Origin: Hyphomicrobiales bacterium
Lineage (GTDB): Bacteria > Pseudomonadota > Alphaproteobacteria > Rhodobacterales > Rhodobacteraceae
DNA: 6,969 nt
Assembly (NCBI GenBank): GCA_003558415.1
Contig: PWLT01000343.1
Span: 1 to 6,969, forward strand
Reading direction: 5' to 3'
Of this stretch, positions 1-5,951 are shown piece by piece (position 1 is the stretch's first letter; every line of letters begins with the position of its first letter). The notes beneath the pieces are model-generated. The model saw only the letters and a program-made list of their open reading frames with translations. It was not told the DNA's origin and did not search any database. A program made the translations under genes and the position numbers.

Positions 1-1
1 A

Positions 2-181
2 GGGGCGCAGCGCGCGCTGTTGGCGGCACGCATTGACGCCGCACGCGAGCTGGGATGCACGGAGTTGTTCACCGAGACGGGCGAGGCCGTGCCGGGCGAT
101 CCTCAACACTCGTATCACAATATCGAACGCGCCGGCTTCGTGCCAGCTTACCACCTCGACAACTATGCGCCAAAGCGATGA
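2..181 (+). CDS. GNAT-family N-acetyltransferase, C-terminal part (5' end outside window)
   Basis: The frame is open from the left edge to a TGA at 179-181 and encodes the last 59 residues of a protein. It contains the motif SYHNIERAGF (residues 37-46 of the visible part). This matches the late GNAT signature in which a Tyr/Asn pair sits near acetyl-CoA and is followed by 'GF' and a final beta-strand, here FVPAYHLDNYAPKR. The upstream AARIDAARELGCTELFTET suits the helix and strand that precede this signature. GNAT enzymes move an acetyl group from acetyl-CoA to an amine. The substrate cannot be told, because the N-terminal substrate and P-loop regions (Q/RxxGxG/A) lie outside the window. The stop is followed at once by decayed DNA, so the gene may be the last intact one before a scrambled segment. 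An intact upstream part is assumed, not seen. Confidence 0.7.
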   Translation, partial: GAQRALLAARIDAARELGCTELFTETGEAVPGDPQHSYHNIERAGFVPAYHLDNYAPKR

Positions 182-301
182 TGGAGACGGGGGCCGCGAT
201 GTCGGGCGCTGGCTGAGGCGCTAAAGGGTGCGGCATCGCGCTATAGGCTACACAGTTTCTGCCAATGTGCATCGGCTCTTGAATCGCGATGGGGGCGAAT
301 C

Positions 302-487
302 CAGACCGTGCGGGTGGAGGCGGCCAGGCAGTTCCTGAAGACGGGGCGACTCGGCGTGGACGAGGTCGCCCATGCCGTCGGCTATGAGGATACGGCCCCT
401 CCAGGTCGGCTCTTGAGGCGCATGACCGGGCTGAGCCCGGCGGCCTTGTGGACGCAGGCCCACGCACTGGCTCGGATTCACGCCTGA
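302..487 (+). pseudogene. AraC/XylS-family regulator, remnant of the C-terminal DNA-binding domain
   Basis: The frame encodes 61 residues ending in TGA at 485-487. The stretch from QTVRVEAARQFLKTGRL to AVGYEDTAPPGRLLRRMTG, then LSPAALW, is the second half of an AraC-type double helix-turn-helix. It has the 'R.EAAR..L' linker helix, the 'V.EVA.AVGYED' recognition unit and the closing 'GLSPAA' signature. The form is that of GlxA-like regulators. The same frame stays open back to 182, but residues before about 302 (for example YRLHSFCQCASALESRWG) do not resemble the first helix-turn-helix. No amidase-like sensor domain is present either. The usual 'F..LF' of this family is changed to PPGRLL. It is most likely a dead 3' fragment left by deletion or recombination. 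A short expressed HTH peptide is possible, but there is no start codon or Shine-Dalgarno to support it. Confidence 0.65.
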
Positions 488-1065
488 GTCCGGCGGAGGT
501 ACCCTTTGACCTGTGCCTGCGCCCTGTGCCCGGACCCACAAGGGAATGGCTAGACATCGAACATCCGCTGGCGGGCACGTCTCAGGGACATGCTATCAGA
601 AGAAAAGTGTTCGCCGCAGACCACAGAGATACCTTCGGTGAAGCAGTGCGAGAGTGGGCATCGGATGACGTCGTTGGCGGTGTGCAGCCAACTCCACCGA
701 GTCCTTGTATCCGCGTGAGCTCGACTGTGATCGCGACCCGGCTCCAGATGATTCCAGGCATCGGGTCACGGTCTCATATCGTTTGCGTGAGTGCGTGTCT
801 GGGCAGGGCGCAGGCGGCGGACGCGTCCATGCAGCGGCGCGTCCTGCCATTTCTTGACAGGGACTCAAAGGTTTACGCCCTCCGCATCGGCGTCTCCGTG
901 ACCGCGAACGAAGATCTCATACCCTCGACGAACGACCGAAGGGGGCGAGCGGCCCCTCTTGGACCTGCTGCCGATGCAGCGACTGCGCATAAACGGCCGC
1001 TTCGGTGAAGCCGCTCTGCGGCATGGTGATCACCCTGAGCGGCGGCTCTGGGCCGCTCGCCTTGA
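488..1065. other. Gene-free, decayed interval
   Basis: About 580 bp without a convincing gene. The open frames here (one on + across 448-1008, one on - across 596-868) lack recognisable domains, a Shine-Dalgarno and codon bias like the neighbours, and their composition is that of chance frames in GC-rich DNA. Two weak structural features are visible. A 12-bp inverted repeat, GGCGAGCGGCCC at 944-955, is matched by its complement at 1050-1061. A short hairpin has a 7-bp stem GAGCGGC at 1037-1043 and GCCGCTC at 1052-1058. I cannot assign a role. Because the interval lies between an AraC remnant and a transposase remnant, it is probably debris of earlier insertions and deletions. Confidence 0.5.
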
Positions 1066-1260
1066 TGGCGTGGCCATCGGCACACCGGCTGGAAGGCCAT
1101 GGCCGAGTGGTCGCTGACCACCTTGCAACTGGAGCCGATCAAGATCGCTGCCTGTGTCGTGCGCCGCACCCGCGCCATCGCCTTCCAGCTTGCCGAGGCC
1201 GTGGTGATGGGCGCCATGGTCAAAGCCATCCTCGCCGCGATCCGCCGAATACGGTGCCAA
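1066..1260 (+). pseudogene. IS1380-like transposase, C-terminal remnant
   Basis: In this frame the segment from TGWKAMAEWSLTTLQ through PIKIAACVVRRTRAIAFQLA to MVKAILAAIRR is visible. It resembles the extreme C-terminus of IS1380-family DDE transposases, where 'WSLTTLQ.KLIKIGARVVRHAR..FQ.AEVAV' is followed by 'AI..IRRL' just before the stop. The frame is closed upstream by TGA at 1063-1065. Nothing of the catalytic DDE core is recognisable in the preceding 580 bp, so the gene is 5'-truncated by at least several hundred codons. Past about 1250 the frame runs on into unrelated sequence up to 1398, so the native stop has probably been lost too. No functional element remains. The family call comes from remembered sequence patterns; another transposase with an IS4/IS1380-like tail cannot be excluded. 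Confidence 0.6.
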
Positions 1261-1285
1261 TGTCATGTGCATGACCTTGGCACCG
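1252..1285. repeat. 34-bp near-perfect palindrome
   Basis: Two 16-nt arms, 1252-1267 and 1270-1285, flank a 2-nt centre (TG). From outside in, CGGTGCCAA pairs with TTGGCACCG, there is one T/C mismatch (1261/1276), and GTCATG pairs with CATGAC. That gives 15 of 16 positions paired. No T-tract follows, so it is not a standard intrinsic terminator. It lies at the point where similarity to the transposase C-terminus ends, which suggests an element end or junction; a dimeric protein-binding site is another reading. Confidence 0.7.
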
Positions 1286-1299
1286 GTCGCTACCGACCG
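1284..1299. repeat. Short palindrome touching the 34-bp palindrome
   Basis: CGGTCG (1284-1289) and CGACCG (1294-1299) form a perfect 6-bp inverted repeat around the 4-nt centre CTAC. It shares two bases with the right arm of the larger palindrome, so the two hairpins could not both form fully in one strand. The tight pairing suggests a designed or selected site, or the two ends of an element brought together, rather than chance alone. Confidence 0.5.
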
Positions 1300-1548
1300 A
1301 AAGCGGCAGGACGGGTCTGTGCTTCGTGCCGTCAGACCTGCCAGAGGCGCCTGCGCAGCATATGGTTGCCGCCTCTTTCCGCTGCCGGAGGCATTTGAAC
1401 GAGCACAAAACCACGCCGGCGGCGCATTGGGCTTGTGCAAGGCGCAGGGTTCGGCGACCTTGCCATCAACCGCAGGCCTTGTGATGCATGTCGTTTTCCG
1501 CGCTTCCACCGTCCCTGGTCGGCGCAGGGCGGTGTTGGGGGGAGAGCG

Positions 1549-2262
1549 ATGTGCTTGGGTATCACGGCGACCGCAGCCATGGTGGGGGCCGGGGCGGTGG
1601 CCACCGTGGTGACATTGCGGCGCGGCGATCCGCCGGCCTTTCCGCTGGCGCTGGGTTACTTCACGCTCATGGAGGCGCTGCAGCTCGCCGGATACCTCAC
1701 GCTCGACCGTTGCGGCACGTCGGCGAACGAGACCGTCACCTTCCTGTCGATCCTGCACATCATCTTCCAGCCCTTCGTGATCAACGCCTTCGCCATGCAG
1801 TTGCTGCCGCGGCGACCGGGGCCGGCGACGCAGGCGGTGGTTTTCGGGCTGTGCGGGGTGGCCGCCCTGGTGATGCTGATGCAGCTCTACCCCTTCGCCT
1901 GGGCGGGCAGCTGCACGCCCGGCGCCATCCTCTGCGCGGAGCGGCTCTGCACCGTGTCGGGCGAGTGGCATATTGCCTGGGACGTGCCGCTCAACGGGTT
2001 GATGGCACCGGTGGAGGCCGCGACGGGGCTGATGTGGGGTTTCCACGCCTACATGCTGGTGGTGTTCGTGCTGCCGCTGGCCTATGGCGCGTGGCGTTTC
2101 GTGCTGTTCCACGCGCTGGCCGGGCCGGTGCTGGCCGGGCAGCTGACCGGCACGCCCAACGAGGTCCCCGCAGTGTGGTGCCTGTTCTCCATCGGCATCA
2201 TCCTGATCGCGCTGATCCCCGCGGTGCGCCGTGGCTTCACACCGCGTATGCAGCCGGCCTGA
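1549..2262 (+). CDS. DUF5765-family multi-pass membrane protein
   Basis: The product has 237 residues and function unknown. The start is the ATG at 1549: it opens with the family-like 'MC' N-terminus (MCLGITATAA; most relatives I recall begin MCWS), and a GGGGGGAGAG Shine-Dalgarno lies 2-3 nt upstream of it. The frame also opens upstream to 1435, but those 38 residues are Arg/Cys-rich, lack a good Shine-Dalgarno and break the membrane topology. Hydrophobic segments at about 4-22, 32-51, 64-84, 94-118, 163-185 and 208-225 predict six, perhaps seven, membrane helices. Characteristic patches are LGYFTLMEALQLAGY (35-49), HIIFQPFVINAF (70-81), LYPFAWAGSC (113-122), GEWHIAWDVPLNG (138-150) and NEVPAVWCLFSIGII (204-218). 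Conserved polar residues inside membrane segments (H70, Q74, N79, H141, H166) and the cysteines at 122, 129 and 134 could bind a metal or cofactor; that is inference. It stands alone, converging on the methyltransferase gene. No promoter is obvious. Confidence 0.85.
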   Translation: MCLGITATAAMVGAGAVATVVTLRRGDPPAFPLALGYFTLMEALQLAGYLTLDRCGTSANETVTFLSILHIIFQPFVINAFAMQLLPRRPGPATQAVVFGLCGVAALVMLMQLYPFAWAGSCTPGAILCAERLCTVSGEWHIAWDVPLNGLMAPVEAATGLMWGFHAYMLVVFVLPLAYGAWRFVLFHALAGPVLAGQLTGTPNEVPAVWCLFSIGIILIALIPAVRRGFTPRMQPA

Positions 2263-2346
2263 GGCGGCGGCACGCGTTCCACGTGCAGAGGACCGGCGCG
2301 GGTTCCTTGCGTCTGCGCGATGGGGAGTGGAGCATGCGCTCACATG

Positions 2347-3176
2347 TCAGTCTTCGTCGGCTCCGGGCTTGCGAAGCACCAGGCAGGCCCAGGTGACATG
2401 TCCCCCCGCGATGGCCGCACGCCAGTGGCCAATGCTGGTGGCGATTCTTTCGGCGGTGTCCGGGGCGAGCCCCTCGGGCGGCGGTGACAGCGCGTCGGCC
2501 AGCTTGGCGTAATGCGTCTCGATATCCTGGCGTCGTTCCTCTGCGTGATCGATGCGAAACCGGCCTTGCGCGCCATTGCCTCGTAATCGCCCCGCGTGGC
2601 GAACTCGTGCACGCCGAGCCGGTCGAAGGCGGCGGCTATGAGCTCCGGATCGGCGCCGTCGGTCGCCAGGATGTCCGAAACCGCAAAGATCCCGCCCGGT
2701 CGAAGCACGCGGTGCGCCTCGTCGAAAACGCGTGACCGGTCGCTCGAGTGGATGATGGACTCCTGGCAGACGAGACCGTCCCAGACGCCCGGCGCGCTCT
2801 CGATGTCATGGAAATCCCCACGGCTGACAGGGATATCCTCGGCCAGTCCGGCCGCGGCCAGAGCGCGTCGGGCTTGCGCGACACAGACCTGCGAGATGTC
2901 CATGCCCGCCGCGCGGCAGCCGATCCCGGCGAGCTGCGCAAGCGTGCCGCCGAACCCGCAGGCGATGTCGAGCACCCGGTCGCCTTCCCTGAAACCCGCA
3001 AGACCGAGCAGGTGGCGCGTCATCGCCGCAGAGCCCTCGGCCACTGACTCCCGGCCCGTATCATAGCGACCGATATGGATGTCGGACCCGCCCCAGCAGA
3101 GCCGATAGAAAGCTTCCGTGTCGGTGGAGTCATAATAGTCGGCGGCGGTGGACGCGTTCGTGCTTGCCCGAGGCAA
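2347..3176 (-). pseudogene. SAM-dependent methyltransferase, sarcosine/dimethylglycine N-methyltransferase-like, single-base frameshift
   Basis: Residues 1-211 give a class I methyltransferase. They contain DYYDST..EAFYRLCWGG followed by DIHIGRY (32-38), the SAM-binding motif VLDIACGFGG (68-77), acidic D93, the HRVLRPGGIFAVSDI block (155-169) and YEAMARKAGF. The YYDS and DIHIGxY elements are typical of sarcosine/dimethylglycine methyltransferases, which make glycine betaine, an osmoprotectant. After residue 211 the reading frame continues as Arg/Pro-rich nonsense to 2340. In the adjacent frame the expected tail is perfectly readable: AEERRQDIETHYAKLADAL, ..., TSIGHWRAAIAGGHVTWACL, VLRKPGADED, stop at 2347-2349. 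One base is missing near 2545; restoring it gives 276 residues, a normal length. No slippery sequence is present, so programmed shifting is unlikely. The start is TTG at 3176 with AGGAGG six bases upstream. Either the gene is recently inactivated or the base was lost in sequencing. Substrate is inferred from similarity. Confidence 0.8.
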
Positions 3177-3182
3177 GGCGAT

Positions 3183-3188
3183 CCTCCT
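3183..3188 (-). promoter_or_regulatory. Ribosome binding site that fixes a TTG start for the methyltransferase
   Basis: On the minus strand a perfect AGGAGG is followed by a 6-nt spacer (ATCGCC) and TTG at 3176-3174. No ATG or GTG in frame has comparable spacing, and the SDMT-like similarity (DYYDST) begins 12 residues later. The full consensus Shine-Dalgarno may offset the weak start codon. Confidence 0.75.
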
Positions 3189-3405
3189 GCTTGTCGCGCT
3201 CTTGCTTTCATATCATCGCCGAAGGAGCGCGGGAACCGGCGTCTCGCTTCGCTCCGGCAAGGCCGAAGCTGCGCAGGTGCCGTCGCGGCTGATATGTCAC
3301 GCCTTGGCATTGCAGGGCAGGGTTGGAAAGGCCCGCCACCCCTGCGATCAACTAAGGAACAGCCGCCAACGTTGCCGCCCTGGCAAACGGCCAAAGGAGA
3401 ATGTG

Positions 3406-3918
3406 ATGAATAGTACCATTTCAATCAGTCCGGCAATTGCGCTGCTGGTTTTCTTCGGTGCCGGCGCTGCGGCGGATGTGCCCGGCTTCGACGCCTGGGG
3501 GATGACCGCCGTCAGTGGGGAGGCAACGGTGATCGACGAAACCCGTCAGGCAACCCGATCCTGGACATTCGAGGTCGATCCCGAGGGCGAAGGAAACCTG
3601 GTGCGCGTGCTGAACCAGGGGGAGCTTGAATTCACCATCACTTTCGGTGGCGTCGAGGGATCGCCCCATCCCGATGGCCTGGGCCTGGGCGGTACGGGGC
3701 GTGGCGAAGGCGGTGTCATCATCGGCCATTCGGTGCGTGAGACGGGTGCAAGCACCGACGATTTCCACTCGCATCTCGAAACCCGCATCGAAGGAACCTA
3801 TAGCGAAACCGAGATGAGCGCGAGCTGGACATACAACCACATCGTACGCGCGGGCCATATCACACACACCACGATGGCCTCGGGGTCATTCACCGCGATC
3901 TATGGCGCTGCGCGCTGA
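3406..3918 (+). CDS. Secreted (periplasmic or extracellular) protein of unknown function
   Basis: The product has 170 residues. The start is the ATG at 3406, led by AAGGAG with a 6-nt spacer. The frame is open upstream, but only with basic, unstructured sequence. A signal peptide is clear: the hydrophobic core PAIALLVFFGAGAAA ends in an A-A-A/D cleavage site after residue 23, leaving about 147 mature residues. Its n-region (MNSTISIS) has no Lys or Arg, which is unusual. The mature part has no Cys, a Gly-rich loop (GLGLGGTGRGEGG, 91-103) and several histidines (88, 108, 121, 123, 145, 151, 154), including HSH and HITHT. Alternating patterns such as RIEGTYSETEMSASWTYN and SGSFTAIYG suggest beta-strands, perhaps a small beta-barrel or sandwich. 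I recognise no family. It is divergent from the methyltransferase, with 229 bp between the two starts. Metal binding through the histidines is only a guess. Confidence 0.75.
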   Translation: MNSTISISPAIALLVFFGAGAAADVPGFDAWGMTAVSGEATVIDETRQATRSWTFEVDPEGEGNLVRVLNQGELEFTITFGGVEGSPHPDGLGLGGTGRGEGGVIIGHSVRETGASTDDFHSHLETRIEGTYSETEMSASWTYNHIVRAGHITHTTMASGSFTAIYGAAR

Positions 3919-4083
3919 TCCGCCATCCCGCAGCACCCATCAGTTTGCCCCACCGTTACTCGGTAGGCGCGTTCCGGCGCGTTCTGTCGCTCCGAAGCTG
4001 TGCCTCTGGCGCAATGAACGGGACCAAAGCGAAGGCCGAGTTTCGCTTCGCGGACCTGCGGCACATCGGGGCGCGCCGCCGCC
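3919..4083. other. Non-coding or decayed stretch after the secreted-protein gene
   Basis: I see no gene, RNA or terminator here. A frame beginning with ATG at 4014 (MNGTKAKAEFRFADLRHIG) looks briefly protein-like, then turns into Arg/Pro-rich sequence. It has no Shine-Dalgarno. It could be the broken 5' part of whatever gene left the cysteine-rich fragment that follows, in a different frame. Confidence 0.35.
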
Positions 4084-4350
4084 GTGCTGGAAATCCGACG
4101 CCGTATACATGGCCGCAGCCGACCAGATGTCAGCATCACCGAAACGTCCTTGCCCTTCGGCGCCATCCATACATGCTCCGAGCCCGATATGGCACGGTGT
4201 GCCGAGCGCGCTTGCGACCATCCGCAGACATGCCCCATCGCCCCTGGCATCAAGGCCTTTGACAACGTCAATCGGGGCGGCGGCGCCATGCCCCTCGACA
4301 ATGCGCTCGAGATCATCGCGAACGAAGGCAACTTCTGGAACCGGGCCTGA
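4084..4350 (+). CDS. Cysteine-rich coding fragment, unidentified, probably 5'-truncated
   Basis: The frame encodes up to 88 residues from a GTG at 4084 and ends in TGA, 24 bp before the converging end of gabD. The first 15 residues are Arg-rich and unlike a natural N-terminus, and there is no Shine-Dalgarno. From about residue 16 the composition becomes protein-like. Third-position G/C is near 78% by my hand count over the last 60 codons, against about 62% at first positions. It carries four cysteines in the pattern C-x7-C-x4-C-x5-C (31, 39, 44, 50: HTCSEP, ARCAERACDHPQTCPI), which would suit a zinc or iron-sulfur site. The ending is GGAMPLDNALEIIANEGNFWNRA-like, with an amphipathic helix. 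I do not recognise the family. The abrupt start suggests the tail of a deleted gene. The complementary frame on the minus strand also reads plausibly, so the strand is not certain. Confidence 0.35.
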   Translation: MLEIRRRIHGRSRPDVSITETSLPFGAIHTCSEPDMARCAERACDHPQTCPIAPGIKAFDNVNRGGGAMPLDNALEIIANEGNFWNRA

Positions 4351-4374
4351 ACAAAAGGGCGCAGAAAGTCCTGC

Positions 4375-5853
4375 TCAGACCGAGGTGCAGATGTATTTCA
4401 TCTCCACGAACTCCTCGATGCCGTGGCGCGAGCCCTCGCGGCCGAGCCCGGACTGCTTGACGCCGCCGAAGGGTGCCACCTCGGTCGAGATGATGCCGGT
4501 GTTCACACCCACGATCCCGTATTCCAGCGCCTCCTGCACGCGGGTGATGCGCCCGATGTCGCGGGCGTAGAAATAGCAGGCGAGCCCGAAGATGGTGTCA
4601 TTGGCCTGGGCGATCACCTCCTCCTCGCTGTCAAAGCGAAAGAGCGGTGCAAGCGGGCCGAAGGTCTCTTCCTTCGCCACGGCCATATCCTGCGTGACGC
4701 CCGCGACCACCGTGGGCTCGAAGAAGGTGCCGCCCAGCCCGTGGCGCTTGCCGCCGGTGACCAGGCGGCCGCCCTTGGCCAGCGCGTCGGCGATGTGCTC
4801 CTCGACCTTTTTCACGGCGTCGGCATTGATCAGGGGGCCGGCCTGCACACCGTCCCCGAGCCCGTCGCCCACGCGCAGCGCGTCCGCCGCCTTCGCCAGC
4901 TTTTCGGCAAAGGCGTCATAGATGCCGGCCTGGACATAGATGCGGTTGGCGCACACGCAGGTCTGGCCGTTGTTGCGGAACTTGGACATCATCGCGCCCT
5001 CGACCGCGGCATCGAGATCGGCGTCGTCGAAGACGATGAAGGGGGCATTGCCGCCCAGCTCCATGGAGCATTTCATCACCTGGTCGGCCGCCTGGCGCAG
5101 CAGGATACGCCCGACCTCGGTGGAGCCGGTGAAGGTGAGCTTGCGCACCTCCGGGTTTTCGCAAAACTCCTTGCCGATCTCGGAGGAGCGGCTCGAGGTG
5201 ATCACGGAGAACACACCCGCAGGCACGCCCGCACGCTCGGCCAGAACGGCCATGGCAAGCGCCGAAAGGGGGGTTTCCGCCGCCGGGCGGGCGACCATCG
5301 AGCAGCCCGCGGCCAGCGCCGGGGCGACCTTGCGCGCGATCATCGCGTTGGGGAAGTTCCACGGCGTGATCGAGGCCGCGACCCCGATGGGCTGGCGGAT
5401 CACGGTGATGCGCTTGTCGGCCTGATGGCCGGGGATGGTCTCGCCATAGAGGCGCTTGGCCTCCTCGCCGAACCATTCGATGAAGGAGGCGCCGTAGAGG
5501 ATTTCGCCCTTCGCCTCGGCCAGCGGCTTGCCCATCTCGGCGGTCAGGATCGCGGCGAGGTCGTCGGCATTCTCCACCATCAGATCGTACCAGCGGCGCA
5601 GGATCTGTGCGCGCTCCTTCGCCGCGCGCGCGGCCCAGGGGTGGCGCGCGGTTTCGGCGGCGGCGATGGCGCGGGCGGCATCCGCGCGCGAGAGATCGGG
5701 CACCGTGCAGATCACGTCGCCGCGCGCGGGGTTGCGGACCTCGAAGGTGGCGCCGTCATCGGCGGCAATCCACTCCCCGGCGACAAGGGCCCGGGTCTCC
5801 AGAAGCGAAGGATCCTTGAGAAGGCTGGCGAGATCGGTTTTCGTGTCGAGCAT
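4375..5853 (-). CDS. gabD: Succinate-semialdehyde dehydrogenase, NAD(P)-dependent
   Basis: This is a complete aldehyde dehydrogenase of 492 residues, normal for the family. It oxidises succinate semialdehyde to succinate, the last step of 4-aminobutyrate (GABA) breakdown, in the cytoplasm. Visible in order: SITPWNFPNA with the oxyanion Asn166, the cofactor-loop FTGSTEVG (241-248), the general base Glu265 in MELGGNAPF, nucleophile Cys299 in NGQTCVCANR, and EETFGP with Glu396. The CVC pair at 299/301 is typical of succinate-semialdehyde dehydrogenases, where it can form a redox-sensitive disulfide. At the cofactor-binding 'KPA' loop the usual Lys is Arg (VARPAAETPL, Arg189), and Ala occupies the position of the NAD-selective Glu, so NADP use is possible. 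The start is ATG at 5853 with GGAGGGG nine bases upstream; the frame also opens 31 residues earlier, without family similarity. No gabT lies in the window. A paralogous function such as glutarate-semialdehyde oxidation cannot be excluded. Confidence 0.92.
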   Translation of the reverse strand: MLDTKTDLASLLKDPSLLETRALVAGEWIAADDGATFEVRNPARGDVICTVPDLSRADAARAIAAAETARHPWAARAAKERAQILRRWYDLMVENADDLAAILTAEMGKPLAEAKGEILYGASFIEWFGEEAKRLYGETIPGHQADKRITVIRQPIGVAASITPWNFPNAMIARKVAPALAAGCSMVARPAAETPLSALAMAVLAERAGVPAGVFSVITSSRSSEIGKEFCENPEVRKLTFTGSTEVGRILLRQAADQVMKCSMELGGNAPFIVFDDADLDAAVEGAMMSKFRNNGQTCVCANRIYVQAGIYDAFAEKLAKAADALRVGDGLGDGVQAGPLINADAVKKVEEHIADALAKGGRLVTGGKRHGLGGTFFEPTVVAGVTQDMAVAKEETFGPLAPLFRFDSEEEVIAQANDTIFGLACYFYARDIGRITRVQEALEYGIVGVNTGIISTEVAPFGGVKQSGLGREGSRHGIEEFVEMKYICTSV

Positions 5854-5951
5854 GGCGGTCGTCCCCTCCGTGGTGATGAGATCCACAAATGCACGGGCCG
5901 GCCGCCCATGTCCAGCAAGTGCCCATCGGGGCGGCAGGAGGATCAAGACGG
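5854..5951. promoter_or_regulatory. Divergent promoter region between gabD and the hydrolase gene
   Basis: These 98 bp separate two start codons that point away from each other, so promoters for both genes, or operators controlling them together, must lie here or within the coding ends. Both Shine-Dalgarno sites are visible: GGAGGGG for gabD and AGGAGG at 5936-5941 for the hydrolase. A GC-rich palindromic core GGGCCGGCC lies near 5895-5903. I found no convincing -35/-10 pair; the call is by position. Confidence 0.45.

Noticed and set aside
866..944. Minus-strand peptide RGYEIFVRGHGDADAEGVNL with a stop
   Set aside because: Short, no match I recognise, no start or upstream continuity with sensible sequence; chance is the simpler reading.
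448..1008. 186-codon plus-strand frame over the anonymous interval
   Set aside because: No Shine-Dalgarno, no recognisable motif, uneven codon use, and it overlaps the AraC remnant in another frame.
1435..1548. Upstream extension of the DUF5765 protein
   Set aside because: Adds an Arg/Cys/Pro-rich segment unlike the family. The ATG at 1549 has a strong purine-rich ribosome site and the family-like 'MC' start.
1030..2343. 437-codon open frame on the minus strand
   Set aside because: It is antisense to the DUF5765 gene and the transposase remnant. The product is His/Arg/Gln/Pro-rich with no domain, as expected of a shadow frame in GC-rich DNA.
2263..2346. Possible bidirectional terminator between the DUF5765 gene and the methyltransferase
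   Set aside because: Only weak stems (GCACG/CGTGC and GAGC/GCTC) without T-tracts on either strand.
3401..3409. ATG-TGA overlapping the secreted-protein start (ATGTGATG)
   Set aside because: A start followed at once by a stop. It could affect initiation but encodes nothing, and the Shine-Dalgarno spacing fits the ATG at 3406.
3940..4221. Minus-strand frame reading GDADIWSAAAMYTASDF and similar
   Set aside because: Looks partly protein-like, but shares triplets with the plus-strand frame, whose third positions carry the stronger G/C bias. I could not name a family, so it was kept only as a caveat.
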